Assembly (NCBI RefSeq): GCF_000196795.1
Contig: NC_014259.1
Span: forward strand, 930,001-994,000
Length of the DNA: 64,000 nucleotides
Origin: Acinetobacter oleivorans DR1
GTDB taxonomy: Bacteria; Pseudomonadota; Gammaproteobacteria; Pseudomonadales; Moraxellaceae
Direction of reading: 5' to 3'
Shown: piece after piece, positions 51,991 to 60,502 of the stretch
Numbering within the stretch: the stretch's first letter is position 1
How the letters are laid out: the number at the start of each line of letters is the position of its first letter
Notes under the pieces: generated by a model
What the model was told of the DNA's origin: nothing
Seen by the model: only the letters and a program-made list of their open reading frames with translations
The model's database searches: none
Translations under genes and position numbers: made by a program

Positions 51991-52701
51991 TTAACGACCT
52001 GATTCATCGTTCCAAAGCAGTTTATGTAACTGAAGTTGGAAGCGAACGAGGAGTTTATCATCAAGTATCCACTGTGCCAGATCACGTGCTAGACGTGGCA
52101 GGCTAACAGCACCTTTTTCAACTGCAAAGGCAGGGGAGAACCAAACGGTACTGACTTTTTTATGCAGTTGATATTTTTCAACTTGCTGCTTTGACCATTC
52201 ATAATCTTCGCGATTACAAATGACGAATTTAATTTGATCGTGCGCAGTCAAATGATCAAGATTGCTGATGAGATTACGATGTTCCTCACCAGAAGTTGGA
52301 GTTTTTAAATCAAGAACTTTAGAAACACGCGAATCTACTTTTGAGACATCGAGCGCGCCACTGGTTTCTAAAGAAACATCAAAGCCAGCTTCACATAGAC
52401 GTTGTAATAAAATTAAACAGTTTGGCTGTGCAAGTGGTTCACCACCAGTTACACAAATATAAGGAGTTTGATATTGGGTAGCTGTTTCAATGATATGTTC
52501 AAGTGAAAAACGTTCACCGCCTTCAAAAGAATAAGTGGTATCACAATAACTACAACGTAATGGACAGCCCGTTAGACGGATAAATACAGTCGGTAGGCCA
52601 GAGGCGTTTGCTTCACCCTGCAACGAGTAAAAAATCTCGGTAATGCGTAAACCGGACGCAGGGTCTGAGACAGGAATTGCAGAGGAACGTAAGGAAGCCA
52701 T
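51991..52701 (-). CDS. queE: 7-carboxy-7-deazaguanine synthase
   Basis: Radical-SAM enzyme of queuosine synthesis (236 aa). The iron-sulfur cluster binds the CxxxCxxC of GCPLRCSYCDTTYSF. GGEPLAQPN is the SAM-binding GGE-type motif, and KTPTSGEEHRN lies in the middle. Together with queC it makes preQ0 from the product of QueD, which is not in the window. AAGGA precedes the start region. Confidence 0.95.
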   Translation of the reverse strand: MASLRSSAIPVSDPASGLRITEIFYSLQGEANASGLPTVFIRLTGCPLRCSYCDTTYSFEGGERFSLEHIIETATQYQTPYICVTGGEPLAQPNCLILLQRLCEAGFDVSLETSGALDVSKVDSRVSKVLDLKTPTSGEEHRNLISNLDHLTAHDQIKFVICNREDYEWSKQQVEKYQLHKKVSTVWFSPAFAVEKGAVSLPRLARDLAQWILDDKLLVRFQLQLHKLLWNDESGR

Positions 52702-52725
52702 TCTAGAAATACCACACTATATAAA

Positions 52726-52762
52726 AAATAAAATCTCTACGATCAGTGTTGACCGTAGAGAT
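52726..52762 (-). terminator. dapD terminator
   Basis: ATCTCTACG and CGTAGAGAT form a 9-bp stem, extended inward by TCA/TGA after one mismatch. The minus-strand tail is TTTTATTTTTTATAT. It starts 18 bases after dapD. Confidence 0.85.
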
Positions 52763-52779
52763 GTTTGATCAAACTGAAA

Positions 52780-53601
52780 TTAGTCAGCGCGTAACAAATC
52801 GTTCAAACTTGTTTTTGCACGTGTTTGCGCATCAACTTTTTTCACAATAATTGCAGCATATAAGCTGTATTTACCATCAGCAGACGGCAGGCTACCTGCT
52901 ACAACAACTGAACCTGCTGGAACGCGACCATAATGGACTTCGCCAGTTGCACGGTCATAAATTTTAGTTGATTGACCAATGAAAACGCCCATTGAAATAA
53001 CTGAGCCTTCTTCAACGATAACGCCTTCAACGATTTCTGAACGCGCACCGATAAAGCAGTTGTCTTCAATAATGGTTGGGTTAGCTTGTAATGGTTCTAA
53101 AACACCACCGATACCTACACCACCAGACAAGTGAACATTTTTACCGATTTGAGCACATGAACCTACAGTTGCCCATGTATCAACCATTGTGCCTTCATCT
53201 ACATAAGCACCAATATTTATATAAGAAGGCATTAACACTACGTTTTTAGCTTGGAAGCTGCCACGACGTGCTACAGCAGGAGGAACAACACGAACACCTG
53301 CTGCTTTAAATTGTTCTTCAGTCCAACCAGAGAATTTAGTTTCAACTTTGTCGTAGAAACGAAGATCACATGACTCGATTGGTTTATTGTCATTTAATTT
53401 AAATGATAATAAAACAGCTTTTTTTAACCATTGGTGAACAACCCATTCACCATTGATCTTTTCAGCAACTCGAAGTGTACCGTTATCTAAACCAGCAATT
53501 GCTTCTTCAACAGCTTGGCGGATTTCGCTTGAGCAATCTGCTGCAGTAAAGTTTGCGCGGTCTTCAAATGCTTGCTCAATGATCGTAGAAAGCTGAGACA
53601 T
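52780..53601 (-). CDS. dapD: tetrahydrodipicolinate N-succinyltransferase
   Basis: Enzyme of the succinylase branch of lysine and diaminopimelate synthesis (273 aa). It has an N-terminal helical domain and a left-handed beta-helix of hexapeptide repeats (PSYINIGAYVDEGTMVDTWATVG, CFIGARSEIVEGVIVEEGSVISMGVFIG in outline). The C-terminal part includes VVVAGSLPSADGKYSLYAAIIVK. AAGGAA precedes the ATG. It is a single gene ended by a terminator and is divergent from carO. Confidence 0.97.
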   Translation of the reverse strand: MSQLSTIIEQAFEDRANFTAADCSSEIRQAVEEAIAGLDNGTLRVAEKINGEWVVHQWLKKAVLLSFKLNDNKPIESCDLRFYDKVETKFSGWTEEQFKAAGVRVVPPAVARRGSFQAKNVVLMPSYINIGAYVDEGTMVDTWATVGSCAQIGKNVHLSGGVGIGGVLEPLQANPTIIEDNCFIGARSEIVEGVIVEEGSVISMGVFIGQSTKIYDRATGEVHYGRVPAGSVVVAGSLPSADGKYSLYAAIIVKKVDAQTRAKTSLNDLLRAD

Positions 53602-53896
53602 GATCTTCCTTCCATAAAAAATTTTAAAGATTTTACACTAATTTGTGACAAGAATCTTTGAAAAAACGTGTTACGTTTAATTGAGGATATAAATGAGGTA
53701 AATGAAAATAAGCTTATTAGATAATCAAGTGTTTTTTACACAAAAATGATTTGAAAATAAAAATTTAACTCAATTTGTATCAAAAAATAACAGAAATCTA
53801 CCACTTTTTGTATAAAAAAGACTCTAAGCTCTCTTTATTATGATTTCAGTCACAAGATGAATAAATTAAAAACAGAGCCTTTTTGAGGAGAAAACT

Positions 53897-54637
53897 ATGA
53901 AAGCATTACGTGTTTTAGTAACAACAACAGCTTTATTCGCTGCTGGTGCTGTAATGGCAGATGAAGCAGTTGTTCATGACAGCTACGCATTTGACAAAAA
54001 CCAATTAATTCCTGTGGGGGCGCGTGCTGAGGTAGGTACAACTGGTTACGGTGGTGCTTTATTGTGGCAAGCAAACCCATATGTAGGTTTGGCACTCGGT
54101 TATAACGGTGGTGACATTTCTTGGTCTGATGATGTAAAAGTCAACGGCTCAACCTATGACATCGATATGGATAACAACAATGTTTATTTAAATGCTGAAA
54201 TTCGTCCATGGGGTGCAAGTACTAACCGTTGGGCTCAAGGTCTATATGTAGCGGCTGGTGCAGCATATCTTGATAATGACTATGATTTGACTCGTAACGT
54301 TGATGCGACCCGTTCATTCCGTGTCAATAACCAAGACTTTATTGCGGGTGCCGATGGTGTAAAAATTAACGGTCAAATGTCTTATAAAAATGATATCGCT
54401 CCATACCTAGGTTTTGGTTTTGCACCTAAAATCAATAAAAACTGGGGTGTATTCGGTGAAGTAGGTGCTTATTACACTGGTAACCCAACAGTTAAACTTG
54501 TTTCAACAGGTTCAGCAGTTACAACTGGTGATCAATCACTTGAAGAAGCAGTAAATGCGGAAGCTCGTAAAATCGCGAATGACGATAAATACCAATGGTT
54601 ACCAGTTGGTAAAGTTGGTGTGAACTTCTACTGGTAA
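53897..54637 (+). CDS. carO: CarO, carbapenem-associated outer-membrane protein
   Basis: Outer-membrane protein (246 aa) linked in Acinetobacter baumannii to carbapenem resistance when lost, and reported to take up basic amino acids such as ornithine. A signal peptide (cut after VMA, residue 21) leads into DEAVVHDSYAFDKNQ. Many beta strands follow, such as YVGLALGYNGGD and IAPYLGFGFAPKINKNWGVFGEVGAYY, and it ends VGKVGVNFYW. The gene is intact: no insertion sequence and no stop. Two loops (about residues 133-155 and 195-227) differ strongly from the variant I remember. GAGGAG precedes the ATG. dapD is divergent. Confidence 0.95.
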   Translation: MKALRVLVTTTALFAAGAVMADEAVVHDSYAFDKNQLIPVGARAEVGTTGYGGALLWQANPYVGLALGYNGGDISWSDDVKVNGSTYDIDMDNNNVYLNAEIRPWGASTNRWAQGLYVAAGAAYLDNDYDLTRNVDATRSFRVNNQDFIAGADGVKINGQMSYKNDIAPYLGFGFAPKINKNWGVFGEVGAYYTGNPTVKLVSTGSAVTTGDQSLEEAVNAEARKIANDDKYQWLPVGKVGVNFYW

Positions 54638-54647
54638 GATCTAAAAG

Positions 54648-54677
54648 AAAAAACGAGCTTCGGCTCGTTTTTTTTTT
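54648..54677 (+). terminator. carO terminator
   Basis: AAAAAACGAGC, the very stable loop TTCG, GCTCG and a long T-run. It lies 11 bases after the carO stop. Confidence 0.95.
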
Positions 54678-54690
54678 GCGTCTCATAAAA

Positions 54691-54714
54691 TAAAAGAGCT
54701 AAAAAGCTCTTTTA
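54691..54714 (-). terminator. cysB terminator
   Basis: TAAAAGAGCT, loop AAAA, AGCTCTTTTA. The A/T-rich flanks allow it to work in either direction; it lies 16 bases after the cysB stop. Confidence 0.75.
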
Positions 54715-54729
54715 TTTATTGTTGAATCT

Positions 54730-55653
54730 TTATTCATCTGGGTAAGCAATTTTCTTAAGTGCTTTGATATCGGCATCAGGTGAGCATAAGGAAATAAACT
54801 CGTAACCATAACCGCGTAGTAGATGACCTTTGCGAACTGCAATCCATGTCGTATTGACACCAAAAATATCAGTTTTAGTTTGTTTTAAACGATGATCACG
54901 TTCTGTGTCATAGGCCACGTCATTGACAATTCCGACTCCCATGCCCAATTCGACATAAGTCTTAATAACGTCTGCATCAAGAGCAGACATTACGATATCT
55001 GCATCTAGGTGAGCTTCTTCGAAAGCTTTGTCAATTTTAGAGCGGCCTGTAAAACCGCCATGATAAGTAATGAGTGGGTAATCCGCTAAAAGCTCAAGCG
55101 TAATCTTGTCTGCCTTTACTAAAGGATGATTTTGCGGTGTGATAATGCTGTGTTGCCATTGATAGTAAGGAATACTAGCCAGATTTTCTTCAGTTGTTAA
55201 AGACTCTGTAGCAATCCCAATATCCGCTTCACCTTGTAAGAGCATTTCTGAAATTTCAACAGGGCTGGCTTGTTGTAAAATCAAATGAACTTTAGGAAAT
55301 AACTTCTTAAATTGGTTTACGATCGGAGGTAGCACATAACGTGCTTGAGTATGGGTTGTTGCGATCGTTAATGTGCCTTCATCAACTTTATTAAAATCTT
55401 CTGCAAGGCGTTTAATATTTTCAGCATCAACCAACATGCGTTCAACGATGCCAAGAAGAGATTGTCCTGGTTCTGTTAAACCTAGAAGACGTTTACCTTT
55501 TCGTATAAAAAGCTGTACACCTAGCTCATCTTCTAGATCTTTAATATGTTTACTTACACCTGATTGAGACGTGTAGAGTGCAGCCGATGCTTCGGTTAAG
55601 TTAAAGTTTTGGCGTACAGTTTCTCGGATAATTCTTAATTGTTGAAAGTTCAT
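54730..55653 (-). CDS. cysB: LysR-type regulator CysB
   Basis: Transcriptional activator of sulfur assimilation (307 aa). The N-terminal winged helix-turn-helix starts MNFQQLRIIRETVRQNFNLT and contains LYTSQSGVSKHIKDLE. The C-terminal co-inducer domain shows the CysB-like TTHTQARYVLPPIV and YPLITYHGGFTGRSKID, which bind N-acetylserine in relatives. It lies next to the sulfate-uptake genes it is expected to activate. Its ribosome site GAGGAA lies in a possible alternative hairpin. A TTG at 55653 is not used; ATG is. Confidence 0.94.
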   Translation of the reverse strand: MNFQQLRIIRETVRQNFNLTEASAALYTSQSGVSKHIKDLEDELGVQLFIRKGKRLLGLTEPGQSLLGIVERMLVDAENIKRLAEDFNKVDEGTLTIATTHTQARYVLPPIVNQFKKLFPKVHLILQQASPVEISEMLLQGEADIGIATESLTTEENLASIPYYQWQHSIITPQNHPLVKADKITLELLADYPLITYHGGFTGRSKIDKAFEEAHLDADIVMSALDADVIKTYVELGMGVGIVNDVAYDTERDHRLKQTKTDIFGVNTTWIAVRKGHLLRGYGYEFISLCSPDADIKALKKIAYPDE

Positions 55654-55661
55654 TCACACTT

Positions 55662-55713
55662 TTCCTCAAAAGAGGTGAGGAATTGCTTTAGTTCCGCAAG
55701 ATATTTCCTCACC
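55662..55713 (-). promoter_or_regulatory. possible alternative RNA hairpins before cysB
   Basis: Three arms lie between cysA and cysB, read on the minus strand. A is GGTGAGGAA (55713-55705), B is TTCCTCACC (55682-55674) and C is GAGGAA (55667-55662), the cysB Shine-Dalgarno. B can pair with A over 9 bp, or with C over 6 bp, hiding the ribosome site. The two are mutually exclusive. This may be an attenuator-like switch, or a simple terminator between the genes. Confidence 0.45.
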
Positions 55714-55724
55714 AAATATATTTC

Positions 55725-56786
55725 TTAAGCAACTTGATCTGCAAATAAGTGCAATTGAGATGCACTCACCCAAACAGTTTGATTTGGTTTAAATGCATGT
55801 AATTTTGCAGCTTCACTGCTCAGAGCAATTTCAATTAAACGTCCATTACGGTCTTGTAATTCCGCCACAACTTTTCCAGCAATCCAGATTTCACGTACAA
55901 AAGTCGCTTCAATCGTATTCGCTTGCGGTTGCGAGTGAATATGTAACTCATCTGGACGGGCAAAAGCAATCACTTTTCCTTGAGGTGCCTCAACTGCCGT
56001 TGGTAATTCAATACGGTCATTGCCAATACGAATAATACCGCCGGCATGTTCACCTTCAAAACGATTTGCTTGACCCAAGAAATCAAATACAAATGGCGTT
56101 GCAGGTTTTTCATAAACTTCACGAGGTGAGCCGATCTGCTCGACATTGCCCTTATTCATTACAATAATTTGGTCTGCAACCTCGAGTGCTTCTTCCTGAT
56201 CGTGGGTTACAAAGATTGACGTAATATGCAATTCATCATGCAAGTTACGTAACCAGCGACGTAATTCCTTACGGACTTTAGCATCTAGCGCACCAAATGG
56301 TTCATCAAGCAATAAGACTCGTGGTTCTACTGCCAAAGCACGGGCTAAAGCAATACGCTGACGTTGTCCACCAGAAAGCTGAGCAGGGTAGCGGTCTGCT
56401 AAAAATCCAAGCTGAACTAGATCAAGTAAACGAGTAACACGTTTTTTAATTTCAGCTTCTGAAGGGCGTGTTGCACGAGGACGAACACGTAAACCAAATG
56501 CAATATTGTCAAATACTGTCATGTGACGGAATAAAGCATAGTGCTGAAATACAAAACCAACCTGACGCTCACGCACGTGTACATTGGTCGCATCTTCACC
56601 TTCAAGTAGCACTTGACCACCATCAGCTGATTCTAATCCTGCAATAATCCGAAGTAGGGTTGTTTTACCACAACCAGATGGGCCGAGTAGGGCAACCAGT
56701 TCACCTTCTGGAAAATCTAGAGAAATATTTTTAAGCGCATGGAATGCACCAAAGTGTTTTTCAATATTTTTAACTTGAATACTCAT
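55725..56786 (-). CDS. cysA: sulfate/thiosulfate import ATP-binding protein
   Basis: ATPase of the CysTWA-Sbp importer (353 aa). Walker A is GPSGCGKT at residues 35-42; the signature LSGGQRQRIALARAL and Walker B LLLDEPFGALDAKVR follow. The C-terminal part (about 240-350) is the TOBE-like regulatory domain. Its ATG has AAGGA upstream. It is the last gene of the importer operon; cysB follows on the same strand after 71 bases. Confidence 0.97.
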   Translation of the reverse strand: MSIQVKNIEKHFGAFHALKNISLDFPEGELVALLGPSGCGKTTLLRIIAGLESADGGQVLLEGEDATNVHVRERQVGFVFQHYALFRHMTVFDNIAFGLRVRPRATRPSEAEIKKRVTRLLDLVQLGFLADRYPAQLSGGQRQRIALARALAVEPRVLLLDEPFGALDAKVRKELRRWLRNLHDELHITSIFVTHDQEEALEVADQIIVMNKGNVEQIGSPREVYEKPATPFVFDFLGQANRFEGEHAGGIIRIGNDRIELPTAVEAPQGKVIAFARPDELHIHSQPQANTIEATFVREIWIAGKVVAELQDRNGRLIEIALSSEAAKLHAFKPNQTVWVSASQLHLFADQVA

Positions 56787-56797
56787 GATTTCATTCC

Positions 56798-57682
56798 TTA
56801 CGAATCAGTTGAATGTGGTTCTGGTTTGTCTTGATGTAGTTCTAACCACGTTTTCAATACCAGCGTTAATAGGGCTAAAAAAGCAAGCAATGAGGACACG
56901 GCAAATGCTGCGCTAAAGGTGTACTCGTTATATAAAATTTCGACATGAAGTGGCAGGGTATTGGTTTCACCACGAATATGGCCAGAAACTACCGATACTG
57001 CACCAAACTCACCCATTGCACGGGCATTACACAGAATCACGCCGTAAATCAAACCCCATTTAATGTTAGGTAATGTCACTTTCCAAAAGGTTTGCCAGCC
57101 TGAAGCACCCAATACAATCGCTGCTTCTTCTTCCTCTGTTCCTTGAGCCTCCATGAGTGGAATTAACTCACGAGCTACAAAAGGGACTGTAATAAAGATG
57201 GTTGCTAAAACAATTCCGGGTACTGCATACAAGATCTTAATGTCATGGTCCATTAACCAGCCGCCAAACCAACCTTGAGCACCAAAAATAAGTACAATCA
57301 TTAAACCTGCAATAACGGGTGAAACCGAAAAAGGCATATCAATGATGGTGGTTAAAACTGCCTTACCTCTAAACTGAAACTTGGAAACAGCCCATGCTGC
57401 GGCAACACCAAAGATCACGTTAATCGGCACTGCAATTGCTGCGGTTAATAAAGTTAATTTCACTGCTGATAACGTATCTGGATCAATCAAAGCCTGAACA
57501 TAGACTTCAAGTCCTTGTTTAAATGCTTCTACAAAAACTAGAATGAGTGGCAACATGAGGCAACTGAGGAAAAAAATCAGCGCAATTGTAATTAAGGTAT
57601 AACGTACCCAAGTTGGTTCGCGTGTTGCATCTCGTGATTGCAATTTAAGCGCAAGTGCATTGCTGTCAGTATGTAGGTTCAT
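56798..57682 (-). CDS. cysW: sulfate/thiosulfate permease CysW
   Basis: Second permease subunit (294 aa). About six helices are present; the EAA loop, which docks to CysA, is EEEAAIVLGASGWQTFWKVTLP. The ATG at 57682 overlaps the cysT stop by four bases (ATGA), with GGGAG nine bases upstream, so it is coupled. An ATG at 57715 is in frame but lies inside cysT. Confidence 0.96.
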   Translation of the reverse strand: MNLHTDSNALALKLQSRDATREPTWVRYTLITIALIFFLSCLMLPLILVFVEAFKQGLEVYVQALIDPDTLSAVKLTLLTAAIAVPINVIFGVAAAWAVSKFQFRGKAVLTTIIDMPFSVSPVIAGLMIVLIFGAQGWFGGWLMDHDIKILYAVPGIVLATIFITVPFVARELIPLMEAQGTEEEEAAIVLGASGWQTFWKVTLPNIKWGLIYGVILCNARAMGEFGAVSVVSGHIRGETNTLPLHVEILYNEYTFSAAFAVSSLLAFLALLTLVLKTWLELHQDKPEPHSTDS

Positions 57683-58512
57683 GTGATATTTCTCCCTGTA
57701 CGACGGTTTGCCCATGCTTGAAGTAAATTAATGGCAAATAAGATGATGAAAGAGAGAACTAACATGACCGCAGCAATTGTTGTTGCACCTGCATAATCAT
57801 ATTCTTCAAGGCGTGAAATGATCATGAGCGGAGCAATTTCTGTTTTAAACGGCTGGTTACCTGCAATAAAAATAACTGAACCATATTCACCGACACCGCG
57901 AGCAAATGCTAAAGCAAAGCCTGTGAATAGAGCTGGTAGTAATATCGGTAAAATAATCTTAGTAATTGTCTGCCAGCGATTTGCGCCGAGTGCCGAAGCT
58001 GCTTCTTCAAGTTCAGTTTCGATATCACTGAGTACAGGTTGAACTGTTCTTACAATGAATGGAATACCGATGAATATTAATGCCAACGTAATACCGATTG
58101 GCGTATATGCAACTTGAATACCGAGTGGTTCTAAATACTGACCGATCCAACCAGTGGGTGCATAGAGTGAGGTAAGCGCAATACCTGCAACTGCAGTTGG
58201 AAGAGCAAAAGGTAAATCGACTAATGCATCAACCAAGCGTTTCCCAGGAAAGTTATAACGTACAAGGCACCAAGCCAAAAGTAAGCCAAACACAACATTA
58301 ATAAAGGCTGCGATTAAAGCTGAACTAAAGCTGAGCTGAAGCGATTTTAAAATACGCTCAGAGGTTAAAATTTCCCATAATCCGTCCCATCCAATTCCAA
58401 ATGATTTGATAAAGACTGCGGCTAATGGAATAAGCACAATAAAAGAAACGTAGGCGAGGGTGAAGCCCAAAGATAGACCAAACCCAGGCAGCACTCGGGA
58501 TCGCTGCGACAT
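57679..58512 (-). CDS. cysT: sulfate/thiosulfate permease CysT (CysU)
   Basis: First permease subunit (277 aa), with about six helices. The EAA loop is EEAASALGANRWQTITKIILP, and the motif PFALPTAVAGIALTSLYAPTG is typical of CysT. TTGAGGA precedes the ATG. It follows a serine hydrolase gene by 80 bases, unlike in E. coli where sbp-like genes sit directly before the permeases. Confidence 0.96.
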   Translation of the reverse strand: MSQRSRVLPGFGLSLGFTLAYVSFIVLIPLAAVFIKSFGIGWDGLWEILTSERILKSLQLSFSSALIAAFINVVFGLLLAWCLVRYNFPGKRLVDALVDLPFALPTAVAGIALTSLYAPTGWIGQYLEPLGIQVAYTPIGITLALIFIGIPFIVRTVQPVLSDIETELEEAASALGANRWQTITKIILPILLPALFTGFALAFARGVGEYGSVIFIAGNQPFKTEIAPLMIISRLEEYDYAGATTIAAVMLVLSFIILFAINLLQAWANRRTGRNIT

Positions 58513-58592
58513 GATATTTCCTCAAAGAGAAAAGCCTGCTGAAACCAGTAAGCGAATAAATAAAGATAAACGGTGCGATATAAAGCTGGGTA

Positions 58593-59201
58593 TTAAGCAA
58601 ATTTCAAAGAGAAATGAGTTTTTACCGGGTCGATAGATGAGTGACTACACATCGAATCTTCTGGAATCAAATAATTCAGCAAATCTGGAAACGGGCCAAA
58701 ACCTGAAGCAACATTAATATGGCCGACTTCACCAAGATTAACAGGGTTTAATTTCCATGATTTCGCAAGTTGTAATGCATCAAAAAAACCAAGCCATGGA
58801 TCATTTTCACTAATGAGGAGCGTTGTAGGCACATCAATTTTTAATTGATGAAAATAATCTTTGTAGTCGGTCAAACTATGTCGAGCAAAACCTGCTTCCC
58901 CAAAGCGTGCTGGATTTGCCGGAGCGACTAAAATAAGTTTCTTAACTCGATTTTTTAACTCTGGATGCTCAGCTAAAGCAGCAACACTTGTTAAGCAACC
59001 AAAGCTATGAGCAACAATTTGCACAGGAGCTGGCGCTGCTTGAACCGTTTTAACGAATTGCTCGACCCATTCATTTAGTACAGGTCTATCCCAGTTTTTT
59101 TGCTCAACACGAGAACTAGACACGAGTTTACGCTGCAACCAAGATTGCCAATGCTGATGTTCACTTCCACCTACACCTGGAACAATTACAGTATGAATCA
59201 T
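58593..59201 (-). CDS. RBBP9/YdeN-type serine hydrolase
   Basis: Alpha/beta hydrolase (202 aa) of the RBBP9/YdeN family. VPGVGGSEHQHWQSWLQR is the N-terminal signature. The nucleophile is in VAHSFGCL, the Asp in ISENDPWLGF, and the His in VGHINVASGFGPFPDLL. The function of these proteins is uncertain. It sits between sbp and cysT with AAGGAG before its start, so it is co-transcribed with the sulfate genes. A link to sulfur metabolism, such as sulfate ester or thioester cleavage, is only a guess. Confidence 0.88.
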   Translation of the reverse strand: MIHTVIVPGVGGSEHQHWQSWLQRKLVSSSRVEQKNWDRPVLNEWVEQFVKTVQAAPAPVQIVAHSFGCLTSVAALAEHPELKNRVKKLILVAPANPARFGEAGFARHSLTDYKDYFHQLKIDVPTTLLISENDPWLGFFDALQLAKSWKLNPVNLGEVGHINVASGFGPFPDLLNYLIPEDSMCSHSSIDPVKTHFSLKFA

Positions 59202-59231
59202 GTCTGTTCTCCTTATCTTTAGTACAAAGAA

Positions 59232-60239
59232 TTACTTCTCTGTACTATTGATTTTCACGATTTGATCGAAAACACCACCATTGTCGAAGTGTTTCTTTTG
59301 TACCTTCGTCCAACCACCAAACTCTTTATCGATAGTTACAAGCTTCAATGGCTTAAATACGTTGCTGTATTTCTTAAGAACGGCTGCATTGCGTGGACGG
59401 TAGAAGTTGCGTGCTGCAATTTCTTGACCAGCTGGTGAATACAAGTAGTTGAGGTAACCCTTAGCAATCGTTAAGTTGCCTTTTTTCGCAGCATTTTTCT
59501 CAACAACTGCAACTGGAGGTTCAGCTAAAATCGAAAGAGACGGGGTAATAATTTCAAATTTGCCTGGTTGTTCACGAGTAGCTAAATATGCTTCGTTTTC
59601 CCAAGCGAGTAATACATCACCAATACCACGTTCAGCAAAAGTTGTGGTTGCACCGCGTGCACCTGAGTCTAAAACTTTAGTATGTTTATAAATTTGGCGA
59701 ACATACTCTTGTGCTTTAGCATCGTTACCACCTGGTTGATGTTTTGCCCAAGCCCAAGCTGCAAGATAATTCCAACGAGCACCACCTGAAGTTTTCGGGT
59801 TTGGCGTAATAATTTCTACACCTGGTTTGATTAAATCACCCCAGTCTTTAATTTGTTTTGGATTACCTTTACGCACTAAAAACACAATTGTTGAAGTGTA
59901 TGGGGTAGAGTTCTGCGGTAACTTTTTCTGCCAGTCAGCTGGAAGTAATTTTGCTTTTTCCGCAATTTCATCGATATCAGCTGCAAGTGCTAATGTCACT
60001 ACATCTGCATTTAAGCCATCAATCACTGCACGCGCCTGCTTACCAGAACCGCCGTGTGATTGTTTGAACTCAATATCTTGACCAGTACGTTGTTTCCAGT
60101 AAGTACCGAACTGTTTATTGAAATCTGTATATAACTCACGAGTAGGATCGTAAGAGACGTTTAAAAATTCTTGCGCTGCAAATGATGAAACAGACAGAAG
60201 TGCAGCGATAACCCCGACTTTTAATTGTGAAAAACGCAT
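59232..60239 (-). CDS. sbp: periplasmic sulfate-binding protein
   Basis: Sulfate-binding component (335 aa) with a signal peptide ending SSFA. Then comes AQEFLNVSYDPTRELYTDFN, typical of Sbp/CysP proteins. Other landmarks are QSHGGSGKQARAVIDGL and PNPKTSGGARWNYLAAWAWA. The ATG at 60239 has GAGG nine bases before; the frame opens at 60272. It heads the sulfate-uptake operon, and a CysB-regulated promoter is expected upstream. Confidence 0.95.
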   Translation of the reverse strand: MRFSQLKVGVIAALLSVSSFAAQEFLNVSYDPTRELYTDFNKQFGTYWKQRTGQDIEFKQSHGGSGKQARAVIDGLNADVVTLALAADIDEIAEKAKLLPADWQKKLPQNSTPYTSTIVFLVRKGNPKQIKDWGDLIKPGVEIITPNPKTSGGARWNYLAAWAWAKHQPGGNDAKAQEYVRQIYKHTKVLDSGARGATTTFAERGIGDVLLAWENEAYLATREQPGKFEIITPSLSILAEPPVAVVEKNAAKKGNLTIAKGYLNYLYSPAGQEIAARNFYRPRNAAVLKKYSNVFKPLKLVTIDKEFGGWTKVQKKHFDNGGVFDQIVKINSTEK

Positions 60240-60265
60240 GAGATAAGTCCTCAAAAAATATGAAA

Positions 60266-60306
60266 TGTTCAAAACATGAACGCAGAATAGCGCTAGTCTT
60301 TATTCT
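60266..60306. promoter_or_regulatory. inverted repeats upstream of sbp
   Basis: Two short inverted repeats lie just ahead of sbp: ATGTT-CAA-AACAT (60265-60277) and AGAATA-N11-TATTCT (60284-60306). They are candidates for CysB binding. CysB sites are poorly conserved, so this is tentative. Confidence 0.3.
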
Positions 60307-60502
60307 AAAAAAATAATAAAAAACGAATTTAATATGAAAAAAATAGAAATAGTAAAAATAGATAAGTTATTCTTAAATCTTGATATAGAACAAGTTTCAA
60401 AAGTTGATACGAAATCGGTATAATTTTTTAAAATCAGTCATTTAATATTTAAATGAAAGGTGTTGTATTGTCGGGTCGTTTTAAGCATAGGATGGGTTAA
60501 AC

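Noticed and set aside
58358..58600. 80-residue frame across the cysT start and gap
   Set aside because: Overlaps the well-supported cysT gene in another frame and shows no domain.
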